A DNA stretch of 6,835 nt from Phycisphaerae bacterium SM23_33. GTDB lineage: Bacteria > Planctomycetota > Phycisphaerae > SM23-33. The notes under the pieces are model-generated. The model saw nothing but the letters and a program-made list of their open reading frames with translations, was not told the DNA's origin and searched no databases. The DNA is taken from NCBI GenBank assembly GCA_001303665.1, contig LJUF01000189.1:1-6835 (forward strand). Reading direction: 5' to 3'. Position numbers and translations under genes: made by a program. Of this stretch, positions 6,601 to 6,835 are shown piece by piece. Numbering within the stretch: position 1 is the first letter of the stretch; the number at the start of each line of letters is the position of its first letter.

Positions 6601-6835
6601 ACAGCATCGAGCAGCTTCACGTGGATTCGGCCGACGTGAAGGCGGCCGCCGAGAAGGTGCCCAAAGACGACGTCCAGCGGGCCTTGGGCATGAAGGCCGC
6701 CTCGGCGGCGATCAGCCGGCGGGTGTATCCCCCGCTGCTGCGGGTCCTCAGCGACCTGGTGGTGGCCGTCGTGCTGCTGCTGCTGCTGTCCATCCCCTTC
6801 GCGTACTCTCTGGAGCGGCTGCTGGTCGGCAGCCC
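3636..6835 (+). CDS. Large exported M28-peptidase-like protein, apparently catalytically dead; runs off window
   Basis: The frame is open from ATG 3636 to the window end (1066 codons, no stop). Residues 1-24 form a signal peptide, possibly lipoprotein (Cys 24), although Pro at -3 is non-standard. Residues about 78-145 match the M28 N-terminal region (TRYPHRLAGYG, AAGRYVASRLQAMGIE). A PA-like insert spans about 177-262 (GRVVYAGPGRLPDY, MGAKAVIF). The M28 core resumes at about 280-370, is broken by a helical, coiled-coil-rich insertion at about 371-590, and closes at about 591-710 (LALMTPLDRRPRDG). The core lacks metal ligands: the AHxDS site reads APLDS (306-310), the G-A-D-D-N motif reads GARGAAN (320-326), and FFDGEE reads FFDGEA (350-355). 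A pseudopeptidase is therefore likely. Beta-rich segments fill about 740-960 (GLFELPPLS at 821-829). A TM helix follows at about 1038-1056. Further membrane segments, perhaps a second FtsX-like module, may lie beyond the edge (inference). It overlaps the ATPase gene by 8 nt and probably works with that ABC pair. Confidence 0.85.
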   Translation, partial: MNRLLRLAASAALAGAILLSPAACKKKEQAQEEARVEIKAQPVSQQQRARARQEVEQLWSDPRIDAEVKSHKPAPEHMDFYRDLVVLTRYPHRLAGYGAAEALNGQPGSLAAGRYVASRLQAMGIEYVLTQGFPVAQPITTECELAVPGRKEPYGPEDGFHVMRANQLQGPTTPPGGLTGRVVYAGPGRLPDYQQPVDDAIVALDFAAADRWRYAFAMGAKAVIFIGSDQPAPNACHHLNLPVNLPRFYVTAELAEKLKLKTQPPTVTIRAASRWEMREGRNVIGVIRGTNARFDQKLDEAIVLAAPLDSLSEVPMLSPGARGAANCAALLSLAEYLRANRPRRDVVLCFFDGEAANHAGARAFYASLCRQRARGMTNETLAKRLKMLQAEAAHFDEALKVLSLKDIFSDEAKALPQNRFVHELMRKQVKALADDLVRDELQLRRIAKQSHEFWVRRLEREGQNLREQLAAPARPAGATEAAIQESLEELDRQVEYHKAEIKRLAGLIKPMKDEDMSWSQLEGALHKRKLPDPAAEANPEQRKAQEKIVRKYQRVLEDVKGLCASRQAGLAEAISHVRQGVELAELVGEQRDLVVLHLSLNLGDASPRWTFIHGYDSQSVHIGKDNLGNYAKMFQAIRDVAKEGQDLPLFESRAVGGLFNIRMFAPGLFAHSGCAAGLFGVANLALMTPLDRRPRDGQPCDVVSRLAPAEGRVPVLKVAEMLTGLDEVRPFLKRLCDSPDMSLTSGINSPAVFTEVTFDDGKYKGASVLMLSAASVMPERPARGAFLAVTRAPGKIWEGARVDQFPPGFAPFFITRVNEMGLFELPPLSRDYYGQSLVVGVLFDESGLIRYITNTSMLKSALPLTNHQTILFEADSCSVVGFGYDRLAVNTQALKAASTAPLLEDRSLVVEGGNILAVYAKRGTEKVKLFNQEGMAILGNAAPADAIVGEGVPMHPFAHLRTVDLSADTIYRLNHGRLSILRANGILENSIEQLHVDSADVKAAAEKVPKDDVQRALGMKAASAAISRRVYPPLLRVLSDLVVAVVLLLLLSIPFAYSLERLLVGS
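4761..5405 (+). other. Coiled-coil-rich helical insertion inside the M28-like domain
   Basis: Residues about 376-590 of the large protein are almost entirely charged, helix-forming sequence with leucine spacing suggestive of coiled coils, for example KRLKMLQAEAAHFDEALKVL and SLEELDRQVEYHKAEIKRL. A probable linker, AAPARPAGATEAA, lies near 470-482, and a second break, PDPAAEANPE, near 531-540. The segment begins right after the core strand and helix FFDGEAANHAGARAFYA and ends before LVVLHLSLNLGDAS, where the M28 fold appears to resume. The position is seen directly; the coiled-coil call is by eye. Confidence 0.6.

Noticed and set aside
4860..6620. A 586-codon open frame on the - strand opposite the M28-like gene
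   Set aside because: It is also a GC-driven shadow with a His/Gln/Gly-rich, motif-free translation. The + strand frame is continuous with the M28-like protein.
6772..6789. CTG trinucleotide run near the 3' edge, and a similar one near 2710
   Set aside because: Both simply encode leucines in membrane helices; there is no sign of a functional or expanding repeat.

Overview
The window is GC-rich bacterial DNA with all recognisable genes on the + strand, packed head to tail. The architecture suggests a Planctomycetota (perhaps Phycisphaerae-like) genome: a stand-alone PqqD-like protein sits next to an uncharacterised protein, followed by an FtsX/MacB-type ABC transporter and a very large M28-peptidase-like membrane protein. 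This assignment rests on remembered family resemblance and base composition, not on a marker gene.

Layout: (1) 1-570 is the 3' part of an unrecognised gene that enters from upstream. (2) About 579-965 is a small PqqD-like (RRE-type) protein. (3) 966-1011 is a short spacer holding a GC-only hairpin and the ribosome binding site of the next gene. (4) 1012-2841 is an FtsX-like ABC permease with one N-terminal and three C-terminal membrane segments. An unusually long, helical, internally repetitive extracytoplasmic domain lies between them. (5) 2855-3643 is its MacB/LolD-type ATPase, with all nucleotide-binding motifs. (6) From 3636 a reading frame runs open to the end of the window (at least 1066 codons). 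It encodes an exported protein with a PA-like insert and an M28-peptidase-like fold whose metal ligands are largely lost. A coiled-coil-rich insertion of about 215 residues splits that fold. Beta-rich domains follow, then a membrane segment at the window edge. This last gene is the largest in the window, and it has no stop codon here.

Genes 4-6 are translationally tight (13 nt gap, then an 8 nt overlap) and look like one operon and one machine. The ATPase would drive a type VII (mechanotransmission) ABC permease, whose extracytoplasmic helices could act on the catalytically dead M28-like protein. There is a conceptual parallel to FtsEX acting through EnvC, which also joins a coiled coil to a degenerate hydrolase domain; that parallel is inference. 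Genes 1 and 2 lie immediately upstream in the same orientation and may or may not share the transcript. No RNA genes, mobile elements, CRISPR arrays or convincing promoters were seen. Nothing on the - strand looks like a real gene.
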